Assembly: GCA_051893155.1 (NCBI GenBank)
Contig: JBJFGY010000116.1
Location: 1 to 25,388 of the forward strand
DNA length: 25,388 nt
From: UBA6448 sp051893155
GTDB taxonomy: Bacteria; Bacillota_I; Bacilli_A; RF39; UBA660
Direction: 5' to 3'
Part shown: piece by piece, positions 14,573 through 23,551 of the stretch
Position numbering within the stretch: position 1 is the stretch's first letter
Layout: the number at the start of each line of letters is the position of its first letter
Position numbers and translations under genes: made by a program
The notes under the pieces: generated by a model
What the model saw: the letters and a program-made list of their open reading frames with translations, nothing else
Told to the model about the DNA's origin: nothing
Database searches by the model: none

Positions 14573-16183
14573 TTAATCTAAAACTTTTAAAATTGCTGGA
14601 AGTATTTGTTTTTTTCTTGACATTAATCCTTCAATAAAAATACCTTCATAAACGCTAGGTAAATTAAAAGCATTTTTTATAAGATTTTCACTTGATTCAT
14701 TATATAATATATAGCTTCCTTTTTTTAAAATATCAGTAATAAATATTAATACAGCTTTAAATCCACTACTACTCATTTCATTTAACTCATCTATATATTT
14801 ATTAATATCTTTTTCTATTTCGTCAAAATCCATTGTTGTAATAACTGCTATTCCGTAATTTTTATCATTAACAGAATAAGTTTTAAAATCTTGATAAATA
14901 AGTTCTTTTACAGTAAGACCTTTTATTGAGCTTGCCTCTTTAAGCATTTCTATACCATATTCATTTAGAGAAACTTTAGCTATTTTAGCAAGAGCATTTG
15001 CACTTTCAATATCTTCTTTGGTAGTAGTTGGCGAAGAAAATAATAAAGTATCAGATATTATTGCAGATAGCAATAGTCCTGCTATATCTTTAGGTATTTT
15101 AACTCTTTCTTTAATAAATTGTTCATAAATAATTGTTGCCGTACATCCAACTGGTTTACATAAAAATGTTATTGGATTATTTGTACCAATATCTCCAAGA
15201 TTATGATGATCAATTATTTCAAGGATTTGAGCTTCTTCAAGTCCATCAATAGATTGAGAATAATTATTATGATCTACTAAAATAACTTTTTTCTTTTCAA
15301 ATTCTTGCATATGTGTCATTTTTACAACACCAAGACATTCATTATTATCTTTTACTACTGGATAATTAGTAAAACTAATTCTTTTAGTAAGTGATAAAAA
15401 ATCTGTATAATAACTATGAATATTTATTGTTGTTAAACTATTTGAGGCACTTAAATTTTTTATATATCCTGTTATAGGAAGAAGTGTACATATTTCACTT
15501 GTACTAAATTTACTTGAAATTATATTTACTTTATTTTTTTCAGCTTTTTTAACTAATTTATTATTTATTATTCTTCCCTTTGTTAATATAATTAATTTAA
15601 CTTTTTTATCAATAGCTTTTTCTATAATATTATATCTATCACCTATAACTAAAATAGTATTTTCATTTAAAATATCTTTACTAATTTGATCATCTGGGCA
15701 AGTAATATATATAGTATTACCCTCTATTGCATTATCAAAATTACATATTATTTTAGCTTCTAATAAGTTTACTATATTTTCTAAACTAGTAAATAATTTA
15801 ATATTTTTTTCAAGAGCAATATAATTTACTATATCTTTTAAATTAACATAACCAGTTAGTATTTTCTTTTTATCAACAATAGGTATAGCATTTAAATCTT
15901 TATCTTTCATAAATTTAATAGTATTTCCAATACTTTCATTTTCATAAATAAATGCACCTTTTTCAAATTTTAAGTCTTTTATTTGAACTTTAACATCATT
16001 TAGATATGATGGACATGGTGTATTAAATTTATTTAATACATACTTTGTACCATTATTAATTTGACCAATTACTTTAGGCGTTACATTAATTCCTTGGGCA
16101 TTTTTTAAATAAGCAAGTGCTATAGCACTACAAACTGAATCAGTATCCGGATTTTTATGACCAAATACATAAATAGTTTTCAT
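14573..16183 (-). CDS. ppaC: Manganese-dependent inorganic pyrophosphatase with CBS-DRTGG-CBS insert
   Basis: A 536-residue family II pyrophosphatase that hydrolyses pyrophosphate to phosphate. The metal site is clear: GHKNPDTDS gives His9, Asp13 and Asp15, VILVDHNN supplies the DHN motif and EIIDHHNLGD the DHH motif. A C-terminal DHHA2 domain follows after TTTKEDIESAN. The extra length over the short form (about 310 residues) comes from an insert at about residues 65-295: a first CBS domain (IGNTIKFMKDKDLNAIPIVD), a DRTGG-like domain and a second CBS domain (RISFTNYPVVKDNNECLGVV). In characterised CBS pyrophosphatases this insert binds adenine nucleotides: ADP and AMP inhibit, ATP and diadenosine polyphosphates activate. 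The ribosome binding site is GGTGATGAT before the ATG at 16183. Confidence 0.95.
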   Translation of the reverse strand: MKTIYVFGHKNPDTDSVCSAIALAYLKNAQGINVTPKVIGQINNGTKYVLNKFNTPCPSYLNDVKVQIKDLKFEKGAFIYENESIGNTIKFMKDKDLNAIPIVDKKKILTGYVNLKDIVNYIALEKNIKLFTSLENIVNLLEAKIICNFDNAIEGNTIYITCPDDQISKDILNENTILVIGDRYNIIEKAIDKKVKLIILTKGRIINNKLVKKAEKNKVNIISSKFSTSEICTLLPITGYIKNLSASNSLTTINIHSYYTDFLSLTKRISFTNYPVVKDNNECLGVVKMTHMQEFEKKKVILVDHNNYSQSIDGLEEAQILEIIDHHNLGDIGTNNPITFLCKPVGCTATIIYEQFIKERVKIPKDIAGLLLSAIISDTLLFSSPTTTKEDIESANALAKIAKVSLNEYGIEMLKEASSIKGLTVKELIYQDFKTYSVNDKNYGIAVITTMDFDEIEKDINKYIDELNEMSSSGFKAVLIFITDILKKGSYILYNESSENLIKNAFNLPSVYEGIFIEGLMSRKKQILPAILKVLD

Positions 16184-16626
16184 ATCATCACCATATTAAA
16201 TATAACATAATTTATTTAATTTATAAATATTAAAAAAATAAAATTCAAAGTTCCCGTTTTTATAATACGAAAACAATTGATTAGATAATAATGTAAAACA
16301 TAGTATTTTTTCACAATAAGAGGTATTAATAAGCTTTGTTTTCTACTATCACCATTTTGAGCTATTAAATAACAAACATAGCAAGTTAATTTATAATCAA
16401 TTTGCTTTCTATAACAATTAGAACCATTTTACTGATACCAATAAAATGGTCTATTACTGCAATTTAACTATTTTCACAGGAAATCTTTGACTTTTGAATT
16501 ATTTTTTCGAAATTTTGCCAATTAGAATATTGTAAACTAGGCATAAGCAATAAAAAAATAATTATACTAATAAAAGTTTTATTAAAAATAGATTTATGAT
16601 AAAATACTTTAGAAAGGAAAATATCT
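16184..16626. other. Spacer between divergent ppaC and uvrB
   Basis: There is no intact gene. It must hold both promoters: a TTGAAT/TATAAA pair toward ppaC (weak) and TTTATT plus TGA-TAAAAT (16600-16605) toward uvrB. A perfect 9-base stem ACCATTTTA/TAAAATGGT spans 16423-16450 with no T run after it. On the minus strand about 60 codons without a stop cover roughly 16200-16400, with peptide-like stretches (QIDYKLTCYVCYLIAQNGDS and RIIKTGTLNF) but no start codon. It may be a decayed ORF end. I see no LexA box. Confidence 0.35.
16600..16605 (+). promoter_or_regulatory. Extended -10 element of uvrB
   Basis: TAAAAT with TGA directly before it; a weak TTTATT lies 16 bases upstream. The ribosome binding site AGAAAGGA follows at 16611-16618. 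Confidence 0.5.
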
Positions 16627-18576
16627 ATGTTTAAATTAGTATCAGAATATAAACCAAATGGAGATCAACCACAAGCTATTGAAAAGTTAGTTGAAGGCAT
16701 TAATAATAAAGAAAAAAATCAAGTTCTTTTAGGAGCAACAGGTACTGGAAAAACATTTACTATAGCAAATGTAATAAAAGAAGTTAATAAACCAACCCTA
16801 GTTTTATCACATAATAAAACACTCGCAGGACAACTTTATGCTGAACTTAAAGAAATGTTTCCTGAAAATCATGTTGAATATTTTGTATCATATTATGATT
16901 ATTATCAACCTGAAGCTTATGTACCTTCATCAGATACCTATATTGAAAAAGATTCCTCAATAAATGATGAAATTGATGAACTTAGACATAAAGCAACATC
17001 TGCGCTTATTAATTATGATGATGTTATTGTAGTATCTAGTGTGTCATGTATATATAATATTGGACAAAAAGAAGATTATGAAAAAAATATGTTTGTTATT
17101 AATTTAAATGATCACTTTACTCGCAACTATATTATTTCTAAACTTGTTGATATGACTTATGAAAGAAATGAAATTGATTTTCATCGTGGTACTTTTAGAG
17201 TTCGTGGTAATAGCATTGATATTGTTCCAATTAATGAAAAAAGTGAAGCAATTAAAATTACTTTAGAAGACGATATTGTCACATCTATTACTATATTTGA
17301 TCCTCTTACTGGAAGCGTTTTAAAAAGAAAACAAACAGTAATTATCTCACCTGCATCACTTTTTGTTACTAGTAAAGAAACCATGGATAAAGCAATAAAA
17401 AATATTGAAGAAGAACTTGAACAAAGGCTTACACAGCTTCATAATGAAAATAAACTTTTAGAGGAACAACGTTTAAAAGAAAGAACAAATTATGATATTG
17501 AAATGCTTAGAGAAACAGGTTTTTGTAATGGTATAGAAAATTATTCAAGGCATTTATCACTTAAAAAAGCTGGTGAAACCCCAACCACATTAATGGACTT
17601 TTTTCCAAAAGATTATTTACTTGTAATTGATGAAAGTCATGTTACTCTTCCCCAAGTAAGAGCAATGTATAATGGTGATAGAATGCGTAAGCAAACTTTA
17701 GTAGACTATGGTTTTCGTCTTCCAAGTGCTCTTGATAATAGACCTTTAAAATTCGAGGAATTTAATGATAAAATTAATCAAGTTATTTATGTTTCTGCCA
17801 CTCCGGGAGATTATGAATTAGAGTTAACTAATAATAAATATATTGAACAAATAATTAGACCAACAGGCCTATTAGATCCAACTATTGAAGTAAAACCTAC
17901 TTTAGGCCAAATTGATGATATTGTTAGTCAAATAAATACTTTAAAAGAAAAAAATGAAAGAGTATTAATTACAACCCTAACTATTAAAATGAGTGAAGAA
18001 TTAACTGACTATTTAAAAAATTTAAATATTAAAGTAGCCTACTTACATAATGAAATTAAAACTTTAGAAAGACTTCAAATAATTCATGATTTAAGATGTG
18101 GAAAATATGATTGTATTGTTGGAATAAATCTTTTAAGAGAGGGACTAGATATTCCTGAAGTAAGTTTAATATGCATTCTTGATGCTGATAAACAAGGCTT
18201 TTTAAGAAGTTCACGAAGTTTAATTCAAACAATTGGAAGAGCCGCTAGAAATAAAAATGGTCATATTATTATGTATGCTGATAGTATAAGTGAAGCCATG
18301 AATGAAGCAATTATAGAAACTAAAAGAAGAAGAACTATTCAAGAAAAATATAATAAAGAGCATAATATAATTCCAAAAACAATTATTAAAACAATTAAAG
18401 ATACTCCAACTACTATTGATGAAAGTGGAAAAACTAAAACAAAACTAAGTAAAAATGATAAAATTAAAATGATTAGTAAAATGGAAAATGAAATGAGACA
18501 AGCCGCAAAAAACTTAGATTTTGAAAAAGCAATGGAACTAAGAGATATTATTTTTGAATTAAAGGGTTTAAAATAA
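16627..18576 (+). CDS. uvrB: Excinuclease ABC subunit B
   Basis: A 649-residue DNA-damage verification helicase of nucleotide excision repair; it receives DNA from UvrA and recruits UvrC. Walker A is GATGTGKT (36-43). The beta-hairpin that opens the duplex is in YYDYYQPEAYVPSSDTYIEK. DESHVTLPQVRAMYNGD, QVIYVSATPGDYE and LREGLDIPEVSLICILDADK are the family's helicase motifs, and QTIGRAARN is motif VI. The last 35 residues are the UVR domain that contacts UvrC (MENEMRQAAKNLDFEKAMEL). Length is normal. It stands alone: uvrA is not adjacent, there is no SOS-type box that I can see, and its terminator begins inside the coding end. Confidence 0.97.
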   Translation: MFKLVSEYKPNGDQPQAIEKLVEGINNKEKNQVLLGATGTGKTFTIANVIKEVNKPTLVLSHNKTLAGQLYAELKEMFPENHVEYFVSYYDYYQPEAYVPSSDTYIEKDSSINDEIDELRHKATSALINYDDVIVVSSVSCIYNIGQKEDYEKNMFVINLNDHFTRNYIISKLVDMTYERNEIDFHRGTFRVRGNSIDIVPINEKSEAIKITLEDDIVTSITIFDPLTGSVLKRKQTVIISPASLFVTSKETMDKAIKNIEEELEQRLTQLHNENKLLEEQRLKERTNYDIEMLRETGFCNGIENYSRHLSLKKAGETPTTLMDFFPKDYLLVIDESHVTLPQVRAMYNGDRMRKQTLVDYGFRLPSALDNRPLKFEEFNDKINQVIYVSATPGDYELELTNNKYIEQIIRPTGLLDPTIEVKPTLGQIDDIVSQINTLKEKNERVLITTLTIKMSEELTDYLKNLNIKVAYLHNEIKTLERLQIIHDLRCGKYDCIVGINLLREGLDIPEVSLICILDADKQGFLRSSRSLIQTIGRAARNKNGHIIMYADSISEAMNEAIIETKRRRTIQEKYNKEHNIIPKTIIKTIKDTPTTIDESGKTKTKLSKNDKIKMISKMENEMRQAAKNLDFEKAMELRDIIFELKGLK

Positions 18577-18587
18577 ATCCTTTTTTT
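18561..18587 (+). terminator. Terminator overlapping the uvrB stop codon
   Basis: AAAGGGTTT (18561-18569) pairs with AAATCCTTT (18575-18583) around a loop that holds part of the TAA stop, followed by more T. The last codons of uvrB form the left arm. Confidence 0.75.
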
Positions 18588-18602
18588 AATAAAAAAATAT
18601 GG

Positions 18603-18608
18603 TAAAAT
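18603..18608 (+). promoter_or_regulatory. Extended -10 element of the VanY-type gene
   Basis: TAAAAT with TGG directly before it, 16 bases ahead of the ATG. GAGG lies between them. Transcription would start close to the ribosome binding site, so the leader is very short. Confidence 0.45.
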
Positions 18609-18623
18609 GATATTGAGGTAAAA

Positions 18624-19688
18624 ATGAAAAAAATATTTAAAATAATTTTGGTATTAATAATAATTTTGTTAAGTTATTTTTTCTTAAATAAATTTTTTAC
18701 AAAAGAAGAAAATGTTACATTAAAAGTTATGAAAGAAAATAATATTAATGAAGATTACTATTCTAAAACATTAGAATATGTACTTTTAAATGGTATTTAT
18801 GATGAAAAATATTTAAATGAATATAAAGATATAATTTTTAATGATAATAATAATTTTGAAAATATAATTACTACATTTTTACCTAAAGGATATACTGGAA
18901 AAGAAATTAATTATATATTTGAATTAAGTGATCAAAATATAAATATTTTAAAAGAAATTGATTATGTAGATATTAAAAATTATTATAAATATAAAAATTT
19001 TGATGTAAGTAAAATAGATAGATATAACGATTATAAAAATAAAACTAATTATAGTTATGAAAATGTTATAACATATGTAAATATTAATATAGATCTTCAA
19101 TATTATGAAAATACTAATCAAATTGATAATCCTGATGATTTACTTGTTTTAGTAAATAAATATAATTATTTACCAAGTAATTATAAACCAAAAGATTTAG
19201 ATTATATTGATGGAGCATATGGAAATAAAGTACCAGTTAAAGCAGTTATAAAAGAAGATTTTTTAGCCCTTCAACAAAAAGCTAAAGAAGAAATAAATGT
19301 AACTTTTATGCCTACTACTGCATTTCGTGAAGAAAGTTTTCAAAAAACTTTATATGATAATTATGTAAATAATTATGGAACTAGCCAAGCAGATACTTTT
19401 TCCGCAAGGCCTGGATATTCTGAACATCAGACTGGACTTGCTATGGATTTAAAAAATATAGCCTTAAATTCTTCATTAAGACTTACTGATGATAACTATG
19501 CGTGGCTTGAAAAAAATGCTTACAAATATGGTTTTATTATAAGATATCCTAAAAATAAAGAATTTATTACTGGTTATCAATTTGAAAATTGGCATATTAG
19601 ATATGTTGGAAAAGATAATGCTAAAATAATATATGATAATAATCTTACTTTAGAAGAATATATTGATTTATTCAAAAAAACATATTAA
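18624..19688 (+). CDS. VanY-family D-alanyl-D-alanine carboxypeptidase
   Basis: A 354-residue zinc peptidase of family M15B that removes the terminal D-Ala from peptidoglycan precursors. Residues about 5-25 are a hydrophobic anchor. Residues about 30-170 are a Lys/Asn/Tyr-rich region with no motif I know. The catalytic domain fills residues about 175-354: SEHQTGLAMDL holds the zinc ligands His268 and Asp275, and FENWHIRYVG holds the third ligand His324 and the likely base Glu321. It is a mechanistically different enzyme from the serine carboxypeptidase at 7642-8721. Ribosome binding site GAGG before the ATG. It has its own weak promoter after the uvrB terminator and ends in a terminator shared with the convergent gene. 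Vancomycin resistance is not implied; vanX, vanH and ligase genes are absent here. Confidence 0.9.
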   Translation: MKKIFKIILVLIIILLSYFFLNKFFTKEENVTLKVMKENNINEDYYSKTLEYVLLNGIYDEKYLNEYKDIIFNDNNNFENIITTFLPKGYTGKEINYIFELSDQNINILKEIDYVDIKNYYKYKNFDVSKIDRYNDYKNKTNYSYENVITYVNINIDLQYYENTNQIDNPDDLLVLVNKYNYLPSNYKPKDLDYIDGAYGNKVPVKAVIKEDFLALQQKAKEEINVTFMPTTAFREESFQKTLYDNYVNNYGTSQADTFSARPGYSEHQTGLAMDLKNIALNSSLRLTDDNYAWLEKNAYKYGFIIRYPKNKEFITGYQFENWHIRYVGKDNAKIIYDNNLTLEEYIDLFKKTY

Positions 19689-19710
19689 TTTTTCGTTAAT
19701 ATGTTTTTAT
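19680..19710. terminator. Bidirectional terminator spanning two stop codons
   Basis: ACATATTAA (19680-19688) pairs perfectly with TTAATATGT (19696-19704) around TTTTTCG. The TAA of the VanY-type gene is the end of one arm and the TAA of the convergent small gene is the end of the other. T runs follow on both strands. Confidence 0.85.
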
Positions 19711-19977
19711 TATTTCAGGTAATATAGTAGTATCTAATAATTTATTAGTATTATCCATAAATTCTTCATATAAAGTATTTAATACCTTTTTATTTGTGAC
19801 ATTATTACAATATATTTTTTCATTTATTACTATTAAAGGATAAATTACTACTCTAGAATTTTCAATGCAAGCAATATAATTATAATTATATTTTTTAGAA
19901 TGTTTCATTCCCATAAGAAAAACTTCTTTAATATTTTTATTTTTATCCTCTATTACAATATAATCTTTTTTCATCAT
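19696..19977 (-). CDS. Small protein of unknown function
   Basis: A 93-residue soluble protein without a family I can name. It begins MMKKDYIVIEDKNKNIKEVF, a beta-strand and turn pattern that is loosely like DUF1292 proteins, then YNYIACIENSRVVIYPLIVI and a helical C-terminal part (LNTLYEEFMDNTNKLL). It has Cys residues at about 37 and 57. The start is supported by GGGATG five bases upstream and by a full promoter, TTGAAA/TATCAT, at 20003-20031. It is thus a separate unit after the lgt-to-yugP operon. Confidence 0.6.
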   Translation of the reverse strand: MMKKDYIVIEDKNKNIKEVFLMGMKHSKKYNYNYIACIENSRVVIYPLIVINEKIYCNNVTNKKVLNTLYEEFMDNTNKLLDTTILPEIIKTY

Positions 19978-20002
19978 ACTAGCATCCCTTTATTTCATAT
20001 TA

Positions 20003-20031
20003 ATGATATCAAAAAATATATTTTTTTTCAA
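20003..20031 (-). promoter_or_regulatory. Promoter of the 93-residue gene
   Basis: TTGAAA (20026-20031), a 17-base spacer of A and T runs, then TATCAT (20003-20008) preceded by TGA. Confidence 0.6.
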
Positions 20032-20047
20032 TAGAATTATTTATTAT

Positions 20048-20713
20048 TTAATCTCTATCTCTTGCAATAAATAATAGTCTTAATATTTGAACTGCACTTG
20101 CAAGAACACCTGCTACATAAGTGAATGCTGCACTTGTTAATACTTTTTTTACACCTTTTTTTTCATCTGATGAAGCAATTTTTAATTTATCTATTTCTTT
20201 ACCTGCTCTTTTACTTGCATTAAATTCAACTGGTAAAGTAATAATTTGAAATAAAAGACCAAGTGAAGTAAACGCTATTCCAATATATACTAAATCAAGA
20301 AGTTCAAATATAAATCCAATTAAAATAATATAATAAGAAATTGATGTAGCAATGTTTACAACTGGATAAATAAAAGAACGTAATCTTAAGAAAAAGTATC
20401 CTTCCTTATCTTGTATAGCATGTCCACATTCATGTGAAGCAATTGCAAGAGATGCAACACTATGTCCATCATATACAGCTTGTGAAAGTCTTACAACTTT
20501 TCTTTTTGGATCATAGTGATCTGTTAAAACGCCTCCAGTTTGAACAACATATATACTTTCTAATCCATTTTTATCAAGTATTTTTCTTGCTACTTCTTGA
20601 CCTGTTAATTCCTTTTTATTTTCAACTTTTAAATATTTACGATAAGTAGTTTTAACAAAAATATCTGCGATAAGTGGTACTACTAAAATAATTATAATTA
20701 ATATCAAATCCAT
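20048..20713 (-). CDS. yugP: YugP-family membrane zinc metallopeptidase
   Basis: A 221-residue membrane protein of the Zn-peptidase-2 family. A hydrophobic helix fills residues 1-20. IASHECGHAIQD gives the zinc motif HECGH at 94-98, and further helices follow (residues about 115-150 and 190-215). The segment LPVEFNASKRA after the helices is typical of the family and would carry the third zinc ligand (Glu). Its substrate is not known to me. The gene starts one base after the cysS stop codon, and its ribosome binding site GAGGTGA lies inside the end of cysS, so it is the last gene of the lgt-trxB-gltX-cysS-yugP run. Confidence 0.9.
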   Translation of the reverse strand: MDLILIIIILVVPLIADIFVKTTYRKYLKVENKKELTGQEVARKILDKNGLESIYVVQTGGVLTDHYDPKRKVVRLSQAVYDGHSVASLAIASHECGHAIQDKEGYFFLRLRSFIYPVVNIATSISYYIILIGFIFELLDLVYIGIAFTSLGLLFQIITLPVEFNASKRAGKEIDKLKIASSDEKKGVKKVLTSAAFTYVAGVLASAVQILRLLFIARDRD

Positions 20714-20714
20714 T

Positions 20715-22103
20715 TTATTTCACCTCATAAATAGTTCCATCTTTGGTATCTTTTAAAATAATTCCTTTACTATTAAGTTCATCACGAATAGAATCTGCTA
20801 AAGCATAATCTTTATTTTTTTTAGCTTCATTTCTCTTTTCAATCATATCTTTAATATAACCATCTTCTAGATTATGAGTTTTTTCTTTAGTTAAATCAAG
20901 AGATAATACTTCATCCCATTTTTTAATAAGTTCATATTTAGTGTAATCATTTATATGATCATCTTTAAGTAAATCAAATATTAAAGTAATCGCATTTGCG
21001 GTATTTAAATCATCTTTTAAATATGAAATAAATTTATCATTATAAAATTCAAAAGCATCATTATTAATTATTCCTTCTTTATTTAAATTTAAAACTTTAT
21101 TTTTTAATTTTAAATAGGCACTTTGCGCTCCATCAAGAGAATTATATGAAAAAGTAAGTTGTCTACGGTAATGAGAAAGAAGACACATATATCTAAAAGA
21201 AAGAGGCTCATATCCTTTATCTATTAATGTTGAAACAGTTAAAATTTCTCCTTTACTTTTGCTCATCTTTCCACTTTCATCATTTAAATGTTCATTATGA
21301 AACCAATAATTACACCATTTATGACCTAAATAACTTTCACTTTGCGCAATTTCATTTGTATGATGTGGAAAAATATTATCAACTCCACCACCATGAATAT
21401 CAAGATGTTCTCCTAAAAATTTAAGGGATATACCTGTGCATTCAATATGCCATCCTGGATAACCTACTCCAAAAGGTGAATCCCATTTTAATTCTTGACT
21501 TTCAAATTTTGATTTAGTAAACCATAAGGCAAAATCAGCTTGATTTTTTTTATTACTATCAAAATCAACACCTTCTCTTGCACCAACAACCATTTCATCT
21601 TCTTTATGATTAGTTAATAAATAATAATCATTTAATTTTGAAACATCAAAATATACATTGCCACCTGATTTATAAGCAAAACCTTTTTCTAAAAGATTAC
21701 TAATTATTTTAATGTATTCATCTATATTGTCTGAAGCATTACTAACTATATCTGGTTTGCGGCAATTTAGTGCATTAAAATCTTTGAAAAAAGCATCGGT
21801 ATAAAATTTAGCAATTTCAAGAACAGATTTATGTTCTTTTTTTGCACTTTCTACCATTTTATCATCACCAGAATCTGAATCCGAAGTTAGATGTCCAACA
21901 TCTGTAATATTCATACATCTTTTAACATCAAAACCTAAATATCTTAAAGTTTTATCTAAAATATCATGACCAATGTAATTACGCATATTTCCAATGTGAG
22001 CATAATGGTAAACTGTAGGTCCACATGTATAAAATGTTACTTTCCCTTCTTCCCAAGGAATAAATACTTCACATTTATGAGTTAATGTATTATATATTTT
22101 CAT
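20715..22103 (-). CDS. cysS: Cysteinyl-tRNA synthetase
   Basis: A 462-residue class I synthetase that charges tRNA-Cys. The HIGH-type signature is HIGN at 36-39, inside TCGPTVYHYAHIGNMRNY. KMSKS is at 279-283. The zinc site that selects cysteine is complete: Cys27, Cys222, His247 and Glu251. The C-terminal helical domain ends with IRDELNSKGIILKDTKDGT, as usual. gltX is 17 bases upstream and yugP one base downstream. In Bacillus subtilis gltX and cysS are in the same order with cysE between them; here cysE is missing and so is the mrnC gene that usually follows. GAGTGAT precedes the ATG. Confidence 0.97.
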   Translation of the reverse strand: MKIYNTLTHKCEVFIPWEEGKVTFYTCGPTVYHYAHIGNMRNYIGHDILDKTLRYLGFDVKRCMNITDVGHLTSDSDSGDDKMVESAKKEHKSVLEIAKFYTDAFFKDFNALNCRKPDIVSNASDNIDEYIKIISNLLEKGFAYKSGGNVYFDVSKLNDYYLLTNHKEDEMVVGAREGVDFDSNKKNQADFALWFTKSKFESQELKWDSPFGVGYPGWHIECTGISLKFLGEHLDIHGGGVDNIFPHHTNEIAQSESYLGHKWCNYWFHNEHLNDESGKMSKSKGEILTVSTLIDKGYEPLSFRYMCLLSHYRRQLTFSYNSLDGAQSAYLKLKNKVLNLNKEGIINNDAFEFYNDKFISYLKDDLNTANAITLIFDLLKDDHINDYTKYELIKKWDEVLSLDLTKEKTHNLEDGYIKDMIEKRNEAKKNKDYALADSIRDELNSKGIILKDTKDGTIYEVK

Positions 22104-22120
22104 TTTTTATCACTCATTTC

Positions 22121-23542
22121 TTATTTTCTTAAATTCTCTATTGTTTTTTCTTTTCCAAGTAAATAAATACATGCATCAAGTTCAGGGCCATGCATATATC
22201 CACTTGCTTTAATTCTTAAAGGCATATACAATAGTTTTCCTTTAACACTTAAACTATTTTTTGTATTTTCAATAGCAGTATTAATATTATCAGTATTCCA
22301 ATCAGTAATTTGCTCTATTTCACTTGCAAATTTTTCAATAACAAGAGGAATAACTTCATCACTTGCTAAAAATGTTTTACATTCTTCATCAAGTTCGTAA
22401 CTATCTGAAAAGAAGTTTTTTACAACATCATTAATCATTTCACCACAATTAATATGAGTTTTATATGTTAAAAGTAATTTATTTACCCAATCTTCACTTT
22501 TACTACTTATATCAAATGTTAAAAATGGTTTTATCCAATTTAAATATTTTTCATCATCCATCTCTTTAATATAATGAGCATTAAACCACTCAAGTTTTTT
22601 TATATCATAACATCCTGGAGCTGTGGAAATGCGATGAATATCAAAAGCTTTTTCAAGTTCTTTTAAGGTAAAAAATTCTTGATTATCTTTTGGTGCCCAA
22701 CCAATTAATGCAATATAATTAATAATTGCCTCAGGTAAAAAACCTCTTGCTATTAAATCCATTAAATTATCATCTTTATTTCTTTTACTTATTTTTGTAC
22801 CATCTGCCTTAATAACAAGTGGTTGATGAATATATATTGGGCTTTCCCAACCAAACGCTTTATAAAGAAGTAAATATTTTGGGGTACTAGAAAGATATTC
22901 ATTTCCTCTATTAACATGGGTAATTTCCATTAAATGATCATCAATTACATTGGCAAAATTATATGTTGGAAATCCATCACTTTTAATAAGTATTTGATCT
23001 TCCAAAGTTGAGTTTTCAACTTTTATTTCACCATATACAGTATCAACATATGATGTTACCCCTTCTTTAGGCATTTTTTGGCGAATAACATATTTTTCAC
23101 CATTAGCAATTCTTTTTCTTGCTTCTTCTAAAGGAATATGAGAGCAATGCCCATCATATGTAAAAGGTACTTTTCGAGCATTTGCTATCTCACGCAATTT
23201 TTCAAGTCTTTCTTCATCACAAAAACAATAATATGCATAACCTTTTTCAACAAGAATTTCAGCATATTTTTTATAAATATCCAATCTTTGACTTTGATAG
23301 TATGGCCCAAAATTACCACCTTTTTCAGCTCCTTCATCAGGATTTAATCCCATCATATTAAGGGTATTTAGAATAAATTCAACTGCACCATCAACTTTTC
23401 TTTCTTGATCAGTATCCTCTATTCTTAAAATAAAATCTCCATCCATACTTTTTGCAGTTAAATATGCAAATAAGGCACTTCTTAAATTACCAATATGCAT
23501 ATAACCTGTTGGTGATGGAGCAAATCTTGTTCTAACTTTCAT
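22121..23542 (-). CDS. gltX: Glutamyl-tRNA synthetase
   Basis: A 473-residue class I synthetase. The signature region is RFAPSPTGYMHIGNLRSALF with HIGN at 16-19, and KISKR is at 250-254. A zinc-binding set CFC (106, 108) and CSH (133, 135) is present. The anticodon-binding C-terminal part is of bacterial GluRS type. In Bacillota this enzyme usually also charges tRNA-Gln, which is then corrected by GatCAB; no gat or glnS gene is in the window to test that. The ribosome binding site GGAGG lies seven bases before the ATG, nine bases after the trxB stop codon. Confidence 0.96.
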   Translation of the reverse strand: MKVRTRFAPSPTGYMHIGNLRSALFAYLTAKSMDGDFILRIEDTDQERKVDGAVEFILNTLNMMGLNPDEGAEKGGNFGPYYQSQRLDIYKKYAEILVEKGYAYYCFCDEERLEKLREIANARKVPFTYDGHCSHIPLEEARKRIANGEKYVIRQKMPKEGVTSYVDTVYGEIKVENSTLEDQILIKSDGFPTYNFANVIDDHLMEITHVNRGNEYLSSTPKYLLLYKAFGWESPIYIHQPLVIKADGTKISKRNKDDNLMDLIARGFLPEAIINYIALIGWAPKDNQEFFTLKELEKAFDIHRISTAPGCYDIKKLEWFNAHYIKEMDDEKYLNWIKPFLTFDISSKSEDWVNKLLLTYKTHINCGEMINDVVKNFFSDSYELDEECKTFLASDEVIPLVIEKFASEIEQITDWNTDNINTAIENTKNSLSVKGKLLYMPLRIKASGYMHGPELDACIYLLGKEKTIENLRK

Positions 23543-23551
23543 ATAAACCTC

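Noticed and set aside
16184..16626. LexA-type SOS box upstream of uvrB
   Set aside because: No CGAAC-N4-GTTCG-like palindrome is present.
18624..19688. Vancomycin-resistance gene
   Set aside because: VanY-type carboxypeptidases are common in sensitive bacteria, and no vanHAX or vanRS genes are nearby.
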